Positions 46,462-61,110 of a DNA stretch of 64,000 bases are shown one piece after another. The notes under the pieces were generated by a model, which was not told the DNA's origin, searched no databases, and saw only the letters and a list, made by a program, of their open reading frames with translations. The DNA comes from Sipunculus nudus (Eukaryota > Annelida > Sipuncula > Golfingiida > Sipunculidae), in NCBI GenBank assembly GCA_026874595.1, contig CM049306.1, positions 25,907,519 through 25,971,518 on the forward strand, given 5' to 3'. Position 1 is the first letter of the stretch. Each line of letters begins with the position of its first letter. The position numbers and the translations under genes are program-made.

Positions 46462-47247
46462 TCTACCCAATTGTACCACACGCGCAACCCATCTCAGCGG
46501 ATGATTTTTTTTTCATTGTGTATTTAGATTGGGAGGCCGGTTCGCAACTAAACCTGTGTTGGTTTTCATATATTAAGAAACGTTAACACGAAGCATACAC
46601 TTATCCGCACTTCTTTTTTTTTAAAGACTTACCCTAATTATTATTCGGAGTTTCCCTTACAAATATAATTTGTTAGCTCAAGAGCAACACACGCAGCACA
46701 TCATGCGAGACCAGACTATAGCGCCATCTGTCAGTCGGGTCTGGGAATGAAATACTTTGCACTGCCACATCGAAGAATGACATTTATACATGACACATAC
46801 ATATACCCTGGTATATCACGACTCCGTCATATAGATTTTGCAGAGAAATGCAAACATAATAGCCGACTAATATGAGACTTCATGTGCATGAGGCAGGGTT
46901 TATTTCCTTTACTCTCCAATTCCATTAATTTAATATAGGCATGTTTTTATTAATGCATCTCATTTTTACATATGAACAAAGGTATATCAAATAGAACAAT
47001 TTACTAGTTCATAATTATATTTCAACAAGAGAACCGTACATTAGAATTGTGATTCTGAGGCATAAACAACTAAACGGTTTGTACATAATAAGGGGGAAAA
47101 CAGATAAATCGAAACTTGAACCAAAAAATAAAACTGTTTTGCCGCTTTGTCTGCGATGAATTAATAGTAACTAAATAACAGTATCACGTCCATGGACTTG
47201 GTTCTTGACAGATATATTTATATAATATTTACAGATAATTACAGTTG

Positions 47248-47285
<38 letters not shown>

Positions 47286-47520
47286 CCTCACGTAAGTACC
47301 TTTCTATGACAATGCTAATTTTGGTTTAACATCACCTCAATAAATGGAAATCCTTGCCTGTCGTCATTAAAATTTTAATTATAAAATTAAATATAATTAA
47401 CCATAATCACTTATTCTTGCAAATTTAACCATGTACACTTTTTAAACACTTTCTAAATTGATTTTTCTTATTGATATATCATTTTATTGTTATTCCCTTT
47501 AAATTCTGAATGAACAAATC
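46462..47520. other. Upstream region of KDM5; contains (CA)n at 47250-47282
   Basis: Mostly AT-rich non-coding sequence. The only clear feature is a CA dinucleotide run of about 32 bases. Confidence 0.5.
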
Positions 47521-47672
47521 TTCTTTATAGGGGCAGTGGTGCCTCTCCCATATCTTAATTGCGGTTTCGAAGGGTTCGTGTTTCATTTTGGCCACTTAGG
47601 CACATAAAGGGTTGTTTCAGAAGGTGCTTTGAAAGCTGTCATCAAAACACTGCTTTGTTTATATGACATTGA

Positions 47673-47952
47673 CACGTGCACCATGGCACGTGAATTATTA
47701 AATATCCCTGTTCAACCAATCAAATACGAGCTGCCATTTTCACCGAAGCCAATGCTAAAATCCTGTGATGTATCAGTGCGCACCGGTTTTTTGTTTCAAT
47801 TATTTTGCTATGAAATTGATTACAACGCAGATTCAAACATTATTAAAAGCACATAAGTTATATTTGTGCATAATATAAAAATAATGTACAAAATTAGTCG
47901 CTTTAGGAATAGAAATAATTGCCGATGGAACTACTTGATGGAGTAACACGTG
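47673..47952 (+). promoter_or_regulatory. Putative KDM5 upstream regulatory region: three CACGTG E-boxes and a CCAAT box
   Basis: CACGTG occurs at 47673-47678, 47687-47692 and 47947-47952, and CCAATCA at 47716-47722, all within 450 bases upstream of the KDM5 start codon. No TATA box is seen. CACGTG is the core site of bHLH factors such as MYC/MAX and USF. The region could drive KDM5, and possibly a divergent transcript, but transcription start sites cannot be fixed from sequence alone. Confidence 0.4.
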
Positions 47953-48086
47953 GAAGGTGACACCCTGGTTGGGGTGTTGCACGTCAACCTACCTGTCTGC
48001 TAAACGCTGTGTTACATGGAGTAAATCTATACTTTGGAAGTGCTTAAAACTCGCTAAAAGTGTGGATATACCGCTTTTGAAGATAG

Positions 48087-49697
<1,611 letters not shown>

Positions 49698-49775
49698 CAT
49701 TGGCAACCCCCATTTGCTGTAGATGTGGACCATTTTAGGTTCACACCTCGTGTGCAGAAATTGAATGAACTTGAG
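49698..49775 (+). CDS. KDM5: KDM5 exon 2: JmjN-ARID linker
   Basis: Seventy-eight bases, phase 0 at both ends, bordered by TTCATTTCAG and GAG|GTGAGT. It reads [15 protein letters not shown] and [11 protein letters not shown]. The WQPPFA and [13 protein letters not shown] strings are nearly invariant in animal KDM5 proteins and directly follow the JmjN domain. It continues the protein as residues 52-77. Confidence 0.95.
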
Positions 49776-52700
49776 GTGAGTTCTCCTGAAATCTTTTTTT
49801 TTTTTTTTGTTGCAGGGAACTTTAAATAATGGAACATATATTTTATTTGGTTCATGAATAATTCTTACTGCTATAGCATGTTTTAGAAGGGGTCACAGTT
49901 TCTAGCATTATTGAAATTAGAAAGTTTAAGACACAAGAATTTAAAAAAAGGTGTATTTTTCACAACCTATAACAGGATTGATTCACTTCCTCTTTGTCCT
50001 TGGGTGGATCAAATGCCAGCAGATGAAAATTTCTTTATCATTTATTTGACAGATATCATTGTATATATGCCAATTTTACAGCTCAATGATAATTTCTTTC
50101 TTCAGCATTGATCTTTATCTCTGTAACCTTGGAATTTATTTTTTTTGGGGTGGGGGTTCAAACCAGTGGTAACCCATTACAGCCAGTGCTATGAAAAAGT
50201 GAAAAAAAAATGAACATTTATTTGCTGATGATTAAGTAAGAAATGTAAGTGTATTTATCAAACAGAATTAAGGATCTTTGAAAGTTTTTTTTTAATTGCA
50301 GATTCTCACAAAGTCTTTTAACTTTTTCTAAAATGTTGATTTTTGGTGACCTGCTATCTTTTATTGTCAGTATTGAGGATGTAAACCAGGTGTGTGTGTG
50401 TGTCCTGTCAAATCCCATCCTTCAGCTTGTATAATTCCGGAATTGGATGTGCTTTAGTTGGACTTTTGTTTTAAGTTTATTTTGAAAAAAATGTTTGGCT
50501 TTATGAATTATAATGATATTCATGAAAAAAATGAGGAAAATAGTATATTTTATTCATTTCAAAATTGTGAGTAAATAATTGATTAAAAACATGCATTGCC
50601 TGTTCAGGCGTGTTGTACTTTAACCTGTTGACTCACCTGACTAAAACTGCCCTTGGTTATTTATTGTTGTTTACTGTGAAAATATTATAATTAAATGATG
50701 AACAACTGTTCTGACATCTGTATAGTGGACTGTCAGAGTTTTGAACAGAGCATCAGTTTTTATATTGGGCTATTTCCACAGTGATGACTGCACAAGTGAG
50801 AAAGTACTTGGTGGCAGCCATCTTAGATTTTCCTCTCTCTGTATGCTTCACTCTTCTCATTACTGTAATGTCAGTGGAGTCCAAACACAATACCCAGCAA
50901 AATATCTCTTCTTCACCTGTCACAACTGTATGTTAGTTTGTTTTTTATTCCAGCTGGGCCTTTTTTAGGTTATTATTTAAATAAATAAGTTTTTAAACCT
51001 AAGATTACCTATCACCACTGTGTACCATTTCACTTTTGATCTGTTACACCCTTTATGTTTGTTTATTCATGGTCTTTCTGAAGAGCAGATAGAGCACTTG
51101 ACTTCATATATATTTTAGTACAACTAACAATGGGGAAATTGGTATTTAATAAGGCCATCACCAGGGAGATTGTACAGTTAATAATTAATTTTCAGTAGCT
51201 CTAGTTTATTAAAATAATGAATGGTATTCATTAAAGCTTTTATAGATTTCTGGAACATATGCATTTTACTAAAACAAATGTATGTAATTCCAGTGAGTGC
51301 ATCTTGATGTATGTTGTGGGTATTATTCCCAGCAGGTGGTAAGGTCTATTCCTATACTGGTCTTGATAAAATTGGCCTTGACATATGTAATCTGTTAAAC
51401 CAACCATTGTGTATACTGGCCTTGATAAAGTTGACCTTGACATATGTAATATGTTAAAAAAACATTATTTGCGTTTAATTGCACCACCCTTGATGTGATC
51501 CAAACAGGCAAGTAAACAGATTAAATTTTTTCAAAACATGGTATATTTGATAATTATACGATGTCCATCTGCTTCCTCATTTTTTGCAACATTATCTGTT
51601 AACATTTTTGGACATTTGATCCCTTTTGGAACTTGCATGTTAGTATGATATAGTGGATTAGACCTCAATATTTGATTCCCAGTTTATATAGGTGTTCTCA
51701 CTCAAGATTTAAACAATGTCTTCTCCAGGACTGACAGTACATATATATGATTTGTGCTTCTTTTGAAATGTTTTAAAAATGTTAATAATTTATTTTAAAA
51801 TAAGGTATAGGTCACAGTTTTTAGTTTTTACTGTTTTGCTGATTTCCACTCCCCCTTGTGAGATAACACTATTGATTGGAAAGAACATGAATTGTTTAAT
51901 TATCACTGAAATGTTGAAACCATACCCTACCTAGCTCATTAACTTGAAAAGTTGAACAGAGGCTTTGATCTAATGATGTCAGTTTTGTGCACAAGTATTG
52001 CATCAGTTAATCTTTGGGAACCAGCGCACAAAAATGTTTGCACTGCTCAAACCAATTTAAAAGGTTGCTAAGAACAAACCAGACTTAGAACATATTTGCT
52101 ATTGAAAGGTACCAAGATGGTGGTTTCTTTGGTTTAAATTGAATTAATGAAACATTGTCAGTTGACAAATTATTTGGGCAGAGGTGGTGTGACTGTGTTC
52201 AGACATTTTCAGTTGTATCATTGTCTGTCATCATATGTAGGATCACTTGTGAACTTTATAACTATATGAGCTTTGCATATTTGTTCTATTTGCATTGATA
52301 CAAATCATGGTTTGCAGGTTTTACCCAGCACCCCGGTAACCTATGTTTTACTGTTTTACCAGGGTAAAGCCTCCAGGAGTTAGGTAAAATAGGTTTTACC
52401 CATAATTCCTAGTCAGTGATGTGCCCTGAACAGCCAAACATGAGTTAAAAAAAAAGTGGTAAAATGGCTCCTTAATCCTAATACACAGAGGTTACTACTT
52501 GCATGGTCAGAGTCACTTGGCTTGCTACCTGTATTCACAAAATGTGGGTATAACTTAGAACTGCTGACCAACCAGAGTGAAAACCAAGCTTTGGTTATGC
52601 CAGGAAAAAGAAAACACACATGGAAAAAGCTTGGGTAAAAAATTGGGCAAAACCCGGGGTAAAACATTAAACCTGGGTAAACATTTTAAAATGCTTTTCA

Positions 52701-53375
52701 CCCAGGTTTTATCCAGTGGGTTGAGTAAAATAGGTTTACGTTGGTCAAATGTGAACGCTGATAAATATGGTTAAAATCGTCGGAGTTCAATACTGTTGAC
52801 CTTGATCTTCAAGAGCAAATCAGCCAAAATACATTATTATTGTGAATCTGATAATGTTTAAAGCACTGCATATTTTTATATCCTAAATGATACTCAGTGG
52901 TCCCTACCAGGTTCCCCCGAGAAGTTTTCTGGTAAATTTGGTCTTGAATATCTAGGTCAAATCAATAAAAACATGGTTCTAATTATTTTGAGCTCTATAA
53001 ATTAAGTAATTGCATATTTTCCCCTCAATTTAGAGATAGGGACCCATAGGGGAGATTTTTTTTGCAACTGCAAGAACAAAGGCATTCAAGTTTATGAGGG
53101 TATCTTTGATATTAACAGCCACCAATATTGGTGACATGGATTTCACCATGATTAACATTATTCCTTCAAAATACTGACAGTTCCAAGCATAATTAGCATG
53201 ACTTATCCCAAGAAATAATAATAACTGATGACAGGATCCTGTTTGAATGTGACCACAGACCAGCAGCAGTGATAAGTCTAAGTGCAGCTTTAATATTGAG
53301 ACTGAAGGTAAGCATATTTACGTAAATTTGTTAGTGCTTTTTAGTTCAATTTCTGACTCTCTTTCTGTTTGACAG
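49776..53375 (+). other. KDM5 intron 2
   Basis: 3.6 kb with GTGAGT at the start and TCTGTTTGACAG at the end. It contains the GGTAAAAC-rich fold-back at 52316-52745 and possible SINE scraps near 51070-51110 and 51640-51720; otherwise it is unremarkable AT-rich sequence. Confidence 0.85.
52316..52745. mobile_element. Small fold-back element built from GGTAAAAC motifs
   Basis: GGTTTTACCCAGCACCCCGG (52318) and ACTGTTTTACCAGGGTAAAG on the left mirror ACCCGGGGTAAAACATTAAA and CACCCAGGTTTTATCCAGTG on the right. TTTTACCC or its inverse recurs about ten times in 430 bases. It resembles a MITE with subterminal repeats; no clear target duplication. Confidence 0.55.
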
Positions 53376-53435
53376 GCAAAAACCAGGACCAAGCTGAACT
53401 TCCTGGATAACCTGGCCAAGTTCTGGGAGCTACAG
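53376..53435 (+). CDS. KDM5: KDM5 exon 3: start of the ARID domain
   Basis: Sixty bases between TCTGTTTGACAG and CAG|GTTAGT, phase 0 at both ends, encoding AKTRTKLNFLDNLAKFWELQ (residues 78-97). This is helix 1 of the ARID/BRIGHT DNA-binding domain; in family members it runs on directly with GS-LKIP. That next exon was not found before base 64000, so intron 3 exceeds 10.5 kb. Confidence 0.94.
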
Positions 53436-54162
53436 GTTAGTTCATTGTTTATGATCATTACCATAGTTTAAATGTGTGTACCAAAACTGTTCAAGTGTCA
53501 ATTGTGTCAAAAGACTCATATACATGTCACAGATGTTACCACATTGCAATATGGCAGTGCAGATTCATTTCACCAGCAATGTTGAAAAAGGAAATGAGGA
53601 GATATGTTTTCAAGTTAAAAGTTATGATGTTGTTTTCATGTAACTGGAATACTTGATTGTAAAATTTAATGATTAATGAAATCAGAGGGTTTGCAGGTTT
53701 TTAAACAGGGTAAGCCCATGATGCATCACATACATTGGTATAACTCGGCTTTATGTTTCTAAGGTGTCAGATTCTCGATATTTGGGAAAGGGAATCGAAT
53801 GAGAATGTTTAACCTTAGTGAATAAGATGTCCCATTAACACAGTTGAACAGTCATTTATACTGTAGTCTGTTGTCTGATTTGTACATTTTCTCTGCCTGT
53901 GTGTCAAAAGGCATAAGATTGATTATTAAAAAATGACATCTTTTTGTTCCTGTAAATCAAAGATAGTATGACTAATATCAGATAATTTATATAAAATTAT
54001 ATCTCAGTAATGAGCAGGATTTACTCGTTCAGTGTACACTTGGGTCCTTCTTGTAAGTTTGTTAGGATTTTGTGGGCATGTTCAATACTTCCCATTGTAT
54101 GTATTTCTGTGTAGGGTACTGCATGGCAAGATTGTGAAAATGGAACTCTTAGCATTGCTTAG
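53436..54162 (+). other. KDM5 intron 3, first part
   Basis: Begins GTTAGT. AT-rich sequence without a recognised repeat until 54163. Confidence 0.7.
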
Positions 54163-54264
54163 GTCCGTCCAGCCCAGATTGTGATCGCAGTTTGGGCCGG
54201 CCTGAACTGCGATTGCAATTTTGGCTGGGCAAATCTAAGATCTGTCCAGATCCCGATCTGGGCC

Positions 54265-54313
<49 letters not shown>

Positions 54314-54316
54314 ATT
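54163..54316. repeat. Fragment of the GGCC-CAGATT fold-back family plus (TA)n
   Basis: CCAGCCCAGATTGTGATCGC, TTTGGGCCGGCC and GATCTGGGCCTAAATATATA resemble the arms of the element at 26068-27808. A TA run (54266-54316) follows, as at the outer end of that element. Confidence 0.6.
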
Positions 54317-54396
54317 TAACATTTTTATTTTTTTAAAATTAAAGGCAAAATATAAACCTGCACTGATAGCAAGAAATAAATAACTTTGTTATTTTT

Positions 54397-56090
54397 AGCG
54401 AACCTGTGAGCTTATGCGATGGTGTGGTGTCGTCCGTCGTCTGTATGTTAACCTATACTATCTTGAAAACGGCAAGAATTAGCATCATCAAATTTTATGC
54501 ATAAAATGAGTCATCTAAAAAACTCTATGGGATTTTGCTTATTTTTTGGCTAACTGCATTTTCTTAGATTTTATAGGGAAAAAGCTAAAAAAGTTTAAAA
54601 AATCTTCTTCTCAGAATCTGTTCAGCCAAATTGTCCAATATTTTACAGAAATGATTTCTGGAACAATCTGTCTCAAGTTTGTTCGAATGGACTAAGTTCG
54701 GTGATATTTGGCCGAGTTACAGGAAGTTGAACTTAGTCATCTGTCCAAAAAAGCATACTAAAATTACAATCTCAGAAATGGCTTGAGCTATCATCACCAA
54801 ATTTTATGCCAATGTTGGTCATATGAGTCATATCTGAAATTGAGGTATTGGTGGCGCCACCTGCATCGGCCTTTTTTGTACAGGGGTCATCAGTGCCCGT
54901 ATCAAACTGAAGTCTACAAATAACTTCTTCTCTGAAACGATATGGCCAAATTGTTTAATATCGCACAGAAATGATTCTAGGGTAGTGCTTTCTGAAGTTT
55001 GTTCAAATGGACTCAGTTCAGTGACTTTTGGTTAAGTTATGGGAAGCTGAATTGAGTCATATGACATAGCAGCCGAGTTTTAGCTAAGTGGCTAAAAAAT
55101 TTTCTTCTCAAAAACCACTGGGCCAAATTCTTAAATCTCACACATTAATTATCCTTAGATGTTGACAATTCAAGTTTGTTCAAATGGTCTCAGTTCAGTG
55201 ACTTTTGGCTAAGTTATGGGAAGCTGAATTTAGTCATATGCCGTAACAGCCCATTTTAGCTAAGTGGCTACAAAAATCTTCTTCTGAAAAACCACTGGGC
55301 CAAATTTTTAAATCTCACACATTAATTATTCTTAGATGTTGATAATTCAAGTTTGTTCAAATGGTCTCAGTTCAGTGACTTTTGGCTGAGTTATGGGAAG
55401 CTGAATTAAGTTATATGCCATTACAGCCCATTTTAGCTAAGTGGCTACAAAAATCTTCTTCTCAAAAACCACTGGGCCAAATTCTTAAATCTCACACATT
55501 AATTATCCTTAGATGTTGATAATTCAAATTTGTTCAAATGGTTTTGGTTCAGTGAATTTTTGCTGAGTTATGGGAAGCTTAACTTAGCCATTTTGCTGTA
55601 TTTTCCCATATGCGTTATAAACCTGTAAAACAATTTTTGACTGATGCCACTGAGGCCAATTTGTTTAATATTTTACAAGAATAATTCCCTGAATAATTCT
55701 AATAATAATTGTCTATTATGGTTCCAAAGAATGAATTTTGGCTGAATTATAAAGATTGAATTGAGTTATTTTACCAGGTTAGCTGTGTGAAGCAGATACA
55801 TCTAGCCTGGCACCAGTTTATCAGCATCCGTTGCATCATGCCTCTATAGACATTTAGATTTCAGGTTATCTGTGGTTAATATTGACAAGAATGTTTTTTT
55901 AAAAGCTTTTAAAAAATGTAGATTCATGATTTTAGATATTTCTCATGCCAGGCAATCTCTGTGGATAAAGACAGCTGTACATGGATTATAAATAATTGGT
56001 AACCATACTCAACTCAGTTCAAGATTTTTCCATCAGTGAGATGTATCTGTATTATAATTTTGCATTCAGTATGCATCTGTAGTAATTTTT
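54397..56090 (+). mobile_element. Helentron-like element epsilon, 5' part of a first copy
   Basis: It starts TTTTTAGCGAACCTGTGAGC. The same 5' end recurs at 56091, while only one 3' end exists (58587). This is therefore either a 3'-truncated copy or the outer part of an element into which a second copy inserted. It contains GGTGGCGCCACC at 54850 and three 183-bp units (near 55070, 55253 and 55437) with ACCACTGGGCCAAATT and CTCAGTTCAGTGACTTTTGG. Confidence 0.6.
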
Positions 56091-58587
56091 AGCGAACCTG
56101 TGAGATAATGTGTTGATGTGGCAGTGTCCATCCTCTGTACGTTAACCCATACTTTTTTGTAAACAACTGGAGCTAGCATCATGAAATTTAATGCAAAAAA
56201 TTAGCCATCTGAAAAATTCTGCATTTTCTTAGAATTTTTAGAAAAAAGCTAAAAACCTTTAAAAATCTTCTCCGACGAAACTGTCAAGCCAAATTATTCA
56301 ATATTTCACAGAAATAATCTTTTATACCATCTCTCTCAAATTTGTTCGAATGGTTCAAGTTCAGTGAATTTTGGCCAAGTTACAGGAAGTTGAACTTCGT
56401 CATCTGTCCAAAAAAGCACACTAAAATGACAGTCTCAGAAACGGCCAGAGCTATCATCACCTAATTTTATGCCAGTGTTGGTCACATGAGTCATATATGA
56501 AATTCAGGTATTAATGGTGCCACCTGCATTGACCTTTTTTTGTACAGGGGTCATTGGTCATCTGTACATTAACCAATAATTTCTCAGGAATAGCAGGAGC
56601 TACCAGCCCCAGATTTTATGCAATAAACTGTCACATATAAAATTTTGTGGGATATAGCTTATATTTTTGCTATCTGCATTTACTTAGATATTATAGGGGA
56701 AAAGCTGAAAACTTTTAAAAGTCTTCTTGTAAACGGTCCAGCCAAATTTTTCTATATTCAACAGAAATGATCCCAGAGGCAAGCCCTCTCAAGTTTGTTC
56801 AAATGGTTTGCATTTGATGAATTTTATTGGCGTTACATGAATTTGGCCAAGTAAGCATACTGACAAAGTAATCTCAGAAATGACAGAAGCTAGCATTACC
56901 AAGTATTGTGCAAATGATGGTCACATGACTCATATTTGAAGTTGCAGATTCTGTGGTGCCACCTACATTGACCTGTTTTTTATGGGCAAAACCTCACAAT
57001 TTTAGCCTCTTTCAGCTTGAAATGTTTATATTGTTCAATTTTTCAAAAGAACTGTCCTAGGACATGGTTCTTTCAATCATATTAGAAAAGCTTAAGTTGG
57101 TCTTATGGCCATTATTATGTCTATTTCAAACTGAGGACTGCAAAACTGTTCTTCTACAAAATGATTGTTTCAATTATAACTTCTGTAACATTGCACAAAA
57201 ATTATTCTTTGGTGGCCTTTGTTCAAGTTTACTTGAATGATTTTTGGCAGAATTATTGGACCTTTAACAATAAAAGGACTGCATCTTTTATTATTCTAGA
57301 TATTTTGATAACAAGTTTATGAATATGTCACCTTGAAAAAAAAGCATTTTAGCCAAAGTCTTTTAGTATGTGTAAACAGTTATACCAACAGGCCAAGATT
57401 GTGCATCTTTAAATAGGTTGAGAAACTGCCAAGTGTTTCAGATTGGGCAACAGATCAAGAGTTCATTCAGTGCAGCCAGATATAGGTCAAGAGTTCAATC
57501 AGTGCAGCCAAGCACAAGGCATGTGATCATCTCATGGGTGACATGTGAACACCTCATGGGCACCATGTGATCACTTCATGGGTGTCATGCCCCTCAGGGC
57601 AGGGCCCCTGCATGAGCTTATGCAAAGGTGTGGCTACTATTTCAGATTTGGCAACAGGCTAGAGGTCAGTCTGGATCTATTTATAGCTCTGTCAGACTGC
57701 CAACTGTATCAGATTAGGCAACAGGTCAAGAGTTCACTCAGTGCAGCCAGGTATGGGTCAGGAGTTCACTCAATGCAGTAGCTGCATTCTATTTATAGCA
57801 TTAGCAGACTGCATACTGCATCAGATTTGACACCAAAGTTCAGCCTGGATCTATTTATAGCTTTGGCAGAGTGCCAACTGTGTCAGATTATGCAACAGGT
57901 CAAGAGTTCACTCAGTGCAGCCAGGTACAGGTCAAAAGTTCAATCAGTCTAGCCAGGTGCAGGTCATGAGTTCACTCAGTGCAGTAGACTGAGCCAGCAA
58001 ATTTGTCACAGTTCACTCGGGGCAACTGCCTTTCTCACCTAAGCCTGGTCAGCCCCATGCATCAGACTCCAGGTAAGTTTGTATATTAGCCTGATATTTT
58101 AACCTATGTGTCTTTGATGGCTTTCACAAGACAGGTGTCGCCACCTACAATGACTTTTGCACAGTGTATGTGCCTGCTTATTTCTACAGAGGAATTTGAT
58201 ATATCAGCCTGAAATTGGGCATATGCATACTTATCAAATAGCTTTGTCAAATTCAAGACTGGTGGTGCCACCTACAAATATTTTTTTGCACAGTGTGTGT
58301 CCCAGCTTATTTTCAGGAGGGGTTTGATATATCAGTCTGAAATTAGGCATTTGTATATATCTCAGGTAACTTTGTTGTATACAAGACTGGCGGTGCCAGC
58401 TACACTCATTTTTGTGTTGTGTGTACCCATGCCAGAATTTCAGCAGTGATGTTTGTGTAATTGTTTCTTATTCAGAATGTTTAGTACTTGCATTGTTCAT
58501 ATACATGAGATGTAATGGTCCAGCATTGAAGTATTATACCTGGTGTATTTCCATATGCACAGGTTCGCATTAGGCCTGTAGGCCTTG
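56091..58587 (+). mobile_element. Helentron-like element epsilon, complete non-autonomous copy
   Basis: The 5' end AGCGAACCTGTG and the subterminal inverted CACAGGTTCGC (58558-58568) form a perfect 11-bp asymmetric inverted repeat. Just beyond it is the hairpin AGGCCT-gt-AGGCCT, then TG|TTT. The layout equals that of beta (19256-25420). About 2.5 kb, no Rep/helicase. Confidence 0.7.
57420..58010. repeat. Degenerate tandem repeat, GTCAAGAGTTCACTCAGTGC
   Basis: GTCAAGAGTTCACTCAGTGC with variants occurs about eight times (57465 to 57990), alternating with CTGGATCTATTTATAGCT and GCCAACTGTGTCAGATT. It sits inside epsilon near its 3' side. Confidence 0.7.
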
Positions 58588-59000
58588 TTTATTCTAAAAG
58601 TTAGTAGAAAATATAGGTTTTCAGTGGGAAACTGTCTCAATAAGATATGTATAAATATTTGTTACATTTATTTTGTGGGGCTGTCCTCGTGGCAAGAAAT
58701 TCATACCCCAGTATGTTTACCTTTGAGACATGGTCAGTGATGATGTTTACATTGCGAACTGGAATTAGAGGTGGGGGCATTCAGGTTTTCGATGATATTT
58801 GACTGGATTCTATTGTTGGACGTATAAAGATTAGGTTGAGGTGAAGAACACAAAAGATTTATTAAAGGTACGTTGCAAGGAAACTGTTCCTGAAGAAAGA
58901 AACAGAAATATCATACCTCGTAAGTAGCAGAAGCGGACCAACGGCAAGACTCCATGCAGAGGGTCCATATCCCATTTTCAGCCACCACAACCTTTTTTTT
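58588..59000. other. KDM5 intron 3 between elements
   Basis: Unique-looking AT-rich sequence ending in a T run. No exon recognised. Confidence 0.45.
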
Positions 59001-60693
59001 ATGCCCCCGCCACAAAGTGGCCGGGGCATATAATTTTACCCATGTCTGTCATTCCGTCATTCCGAAATCAAACAGTTGTACGGACTTTTTTTCGCAATGC
59101 CTGCAGCTATTGGCCTGATTTTTTGTGTGTGGGCAGATAATGACCGGTTACAGATTGAGTTCGCGTTTTGTCCCGGTTGACCTTCTTTTGATCATTTTAC
59201 GGCTCCTAAACTTAGAAAATTTCATGGAAAAAAGAAATTTTCATGACAAATACACATGTACAGGCTTTTTTTCGCAATGCCTGCAGATATATTGGCCTGA
59301 TTTTTGGTGTGTGGGCAGATAATGACCAGTTACAGATCGAGTTCTCGTTTCGTCCCGGTTGACCTACTTTTGACCGTTTTACAGCTCCTAAACTTAGAAA
59401 ATTTCATGAAAAATAGAAATTTTCATGACAAATACACATGTACGGACTTTTTTTGGCAATGCCTGCAGATATATTGGCCTGATTTTTGGTGTGTGGGCAG
59501 ATAATGACCAGTTACAGATTGAGTTTGCGTTTCGTCCCGGTTGACCTACTTTTGACCGTTTTACGGCTCCTAAACTTAGAAAAATTCATGAAAAATAGAA
59601 ATTTTCATGACAAATACACATGTACAGCCGTTTTTAGCCCTCAGCTGACAGGCTAATGGGCTATTGTCGTCACCCAAGCTGTCCGTCTGTCCATCTGTCT
59701 GTCCGGTGTCAGTCTGTCCGTCCGTCCGTTCCGTGTCTGTTAACTTTTACCTTGTGAGCGGGATATCTCTAAAAGGATTCACCGTTGGAATTTTATTTCA
59801 TCAGTGAAGATGTATATCGATAAAATCTCGGTCAAGTTCGAAGATGGGTGACCTTGATCCATTTTTCTACATTTTAGAGCTGATTATAGAAAAACACTCA
59901 GAAGTTTATATCTCAGGAACCATTGTGTGGATTTTCACAAAACTTACTATGATCATTGGGACTGATGGTCTGTATGTGCTGCACAATTTTGGTGCCACCT
60001 GCAATTTCTGATTTTTTAATGGAATTTTATCGGATTTTTTCAATTTTGGCCTTTTGTGCAGGATATCTCCAAAGGTATTCAACACAGGAACTTCATTTCT
60101 TCAGTGCCATTGCATTATATTTACAAAATCTTGGTCAAGTTCAAAGATGGGTGATCTTGACCTACTTTTCAAGGTCACAGAGCTTAGTATAGAAAAAAAC
60201 TTAGGAGCTTATTTCTCAGGAAGCATTTGATGGATTGTTATGAAACATGGTATATACCTCTCCAATTTAAATTTATAAATGATTATCAACTTTTGCTTAT
60301 ATTCTAGTTTCGCAATACAATGCTTACAGATACTGGCCTAATGTTAAGTCTGTGGGCTCATAATGACCACTTACAGATCAAGTTCACGTTTTGTCCCAGT
60401 TAACCTATTTTTCACCATATGACAGATCCTGAACATAGAAAATTTCATGAAAGACAGAAATTTTCATGAAAAATGCACATATATGGATATTTTTTCACAA
60501 TGCCTGCAGATACTGGCCTGATTTTTGGTGTGTTGCTTGATAATGACCCTTTACAGATCGAGTTTGCATTTTGCCCTTGTTGACCTCCTTTTGACCATAC
60601 AACACTTCCTGAACTTAAAAAATTTTACAAAATTTAACAAATGTTTCTAATTTGCCCCAGGCGGGGGCATTCGTGTCGTTCCGACACATCTAG
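59001..60693 (+). mobile_element. Helitron-like element zeta
   Basis: The 5' end ATGCCCCCGCC (59001-59011) is perfectly inverted at 60660-60670. Then come the hairpin GTGTCG-ttc-CGACAC (60673-60687) and the terminus ATCTAG|T. A second 5' stem is seen in GCCAC-aaa-GTGGC. It holds three 182-bp units starting near 59088, 59268 and 59452 (CGCAATGCCTGCAGATATAT, GTGTGTGGGCAGATAATGAC), with diverged ones after a nested insertion. No coding capacity. Confidence 0.75.
59637..60308 (+). mobile_element. Nested element fragment with AGCCCTCAGCTGAC start
   Basis: TTTTTAGCCCTCAGCTGACA resembles the 5' end of beta. It is followed by GTCCGTCTGTCC-type sequence, as in beta read from that end, and by two units with GGATATCTCTAAAAGGATTC / GGATATCTCCAAAGGTATTC. 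Zeta resumes at TTCGCAATACAATGC. The 3' border is set only by where zeta resumes. Confidence 0.5.
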
Positions 60694-61110
60694 TTTTTCA
60701 TTGTATCGCCAGACATAATCTGGAGATACTATGGTTTAGGCACGTTTGCGCCGCCGCCGCCGCCTTTGAGAGTGGCTTTGACCTTGAATATTACCATATA
60801 TGGTGAAAATCACATAAAATCATGAATATCTTAAAAAGGGATGCATGGATTGGTCCAAAAATCAAGTTGACGGAAGATCTTGGATAGTTTTGTCTTTTGC
60901 AGAAGATAGGTGGCGCCACCTGTTGTCCTTTTCTTGTTTTTTTGCGCCTTTGAATACCCCATCATTGCCACTTGACAGTATATACTGTGAGCCTTATAAG
61001 TCAAACAGTAATGGACAGATTTCTTTCATGTTATGCATGTATATAGATATGGTTTATGGAATGAGGTATATTTAAATTTAAATTTAATTTTAAAATTTAA
61101 TTTAATTGTA

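Noticed and set aside
47629-47856. 75-codon frame just upstream of KDM5 (plus)
   Set aside because: No recognisable domain, no splice signals and no match to KDM5. It overlaps the presumed promoter; more likely chance than an upstream gene.
54192-54383. Frame with an IYIYIY repeat
   Set aside because: Translation of the (TA)n run.
59125-59504. Two near-identical 65-codon frames (plus)
   Set aside because: Duplicates caused by the 182-bp units of the zeta element, with no domain.
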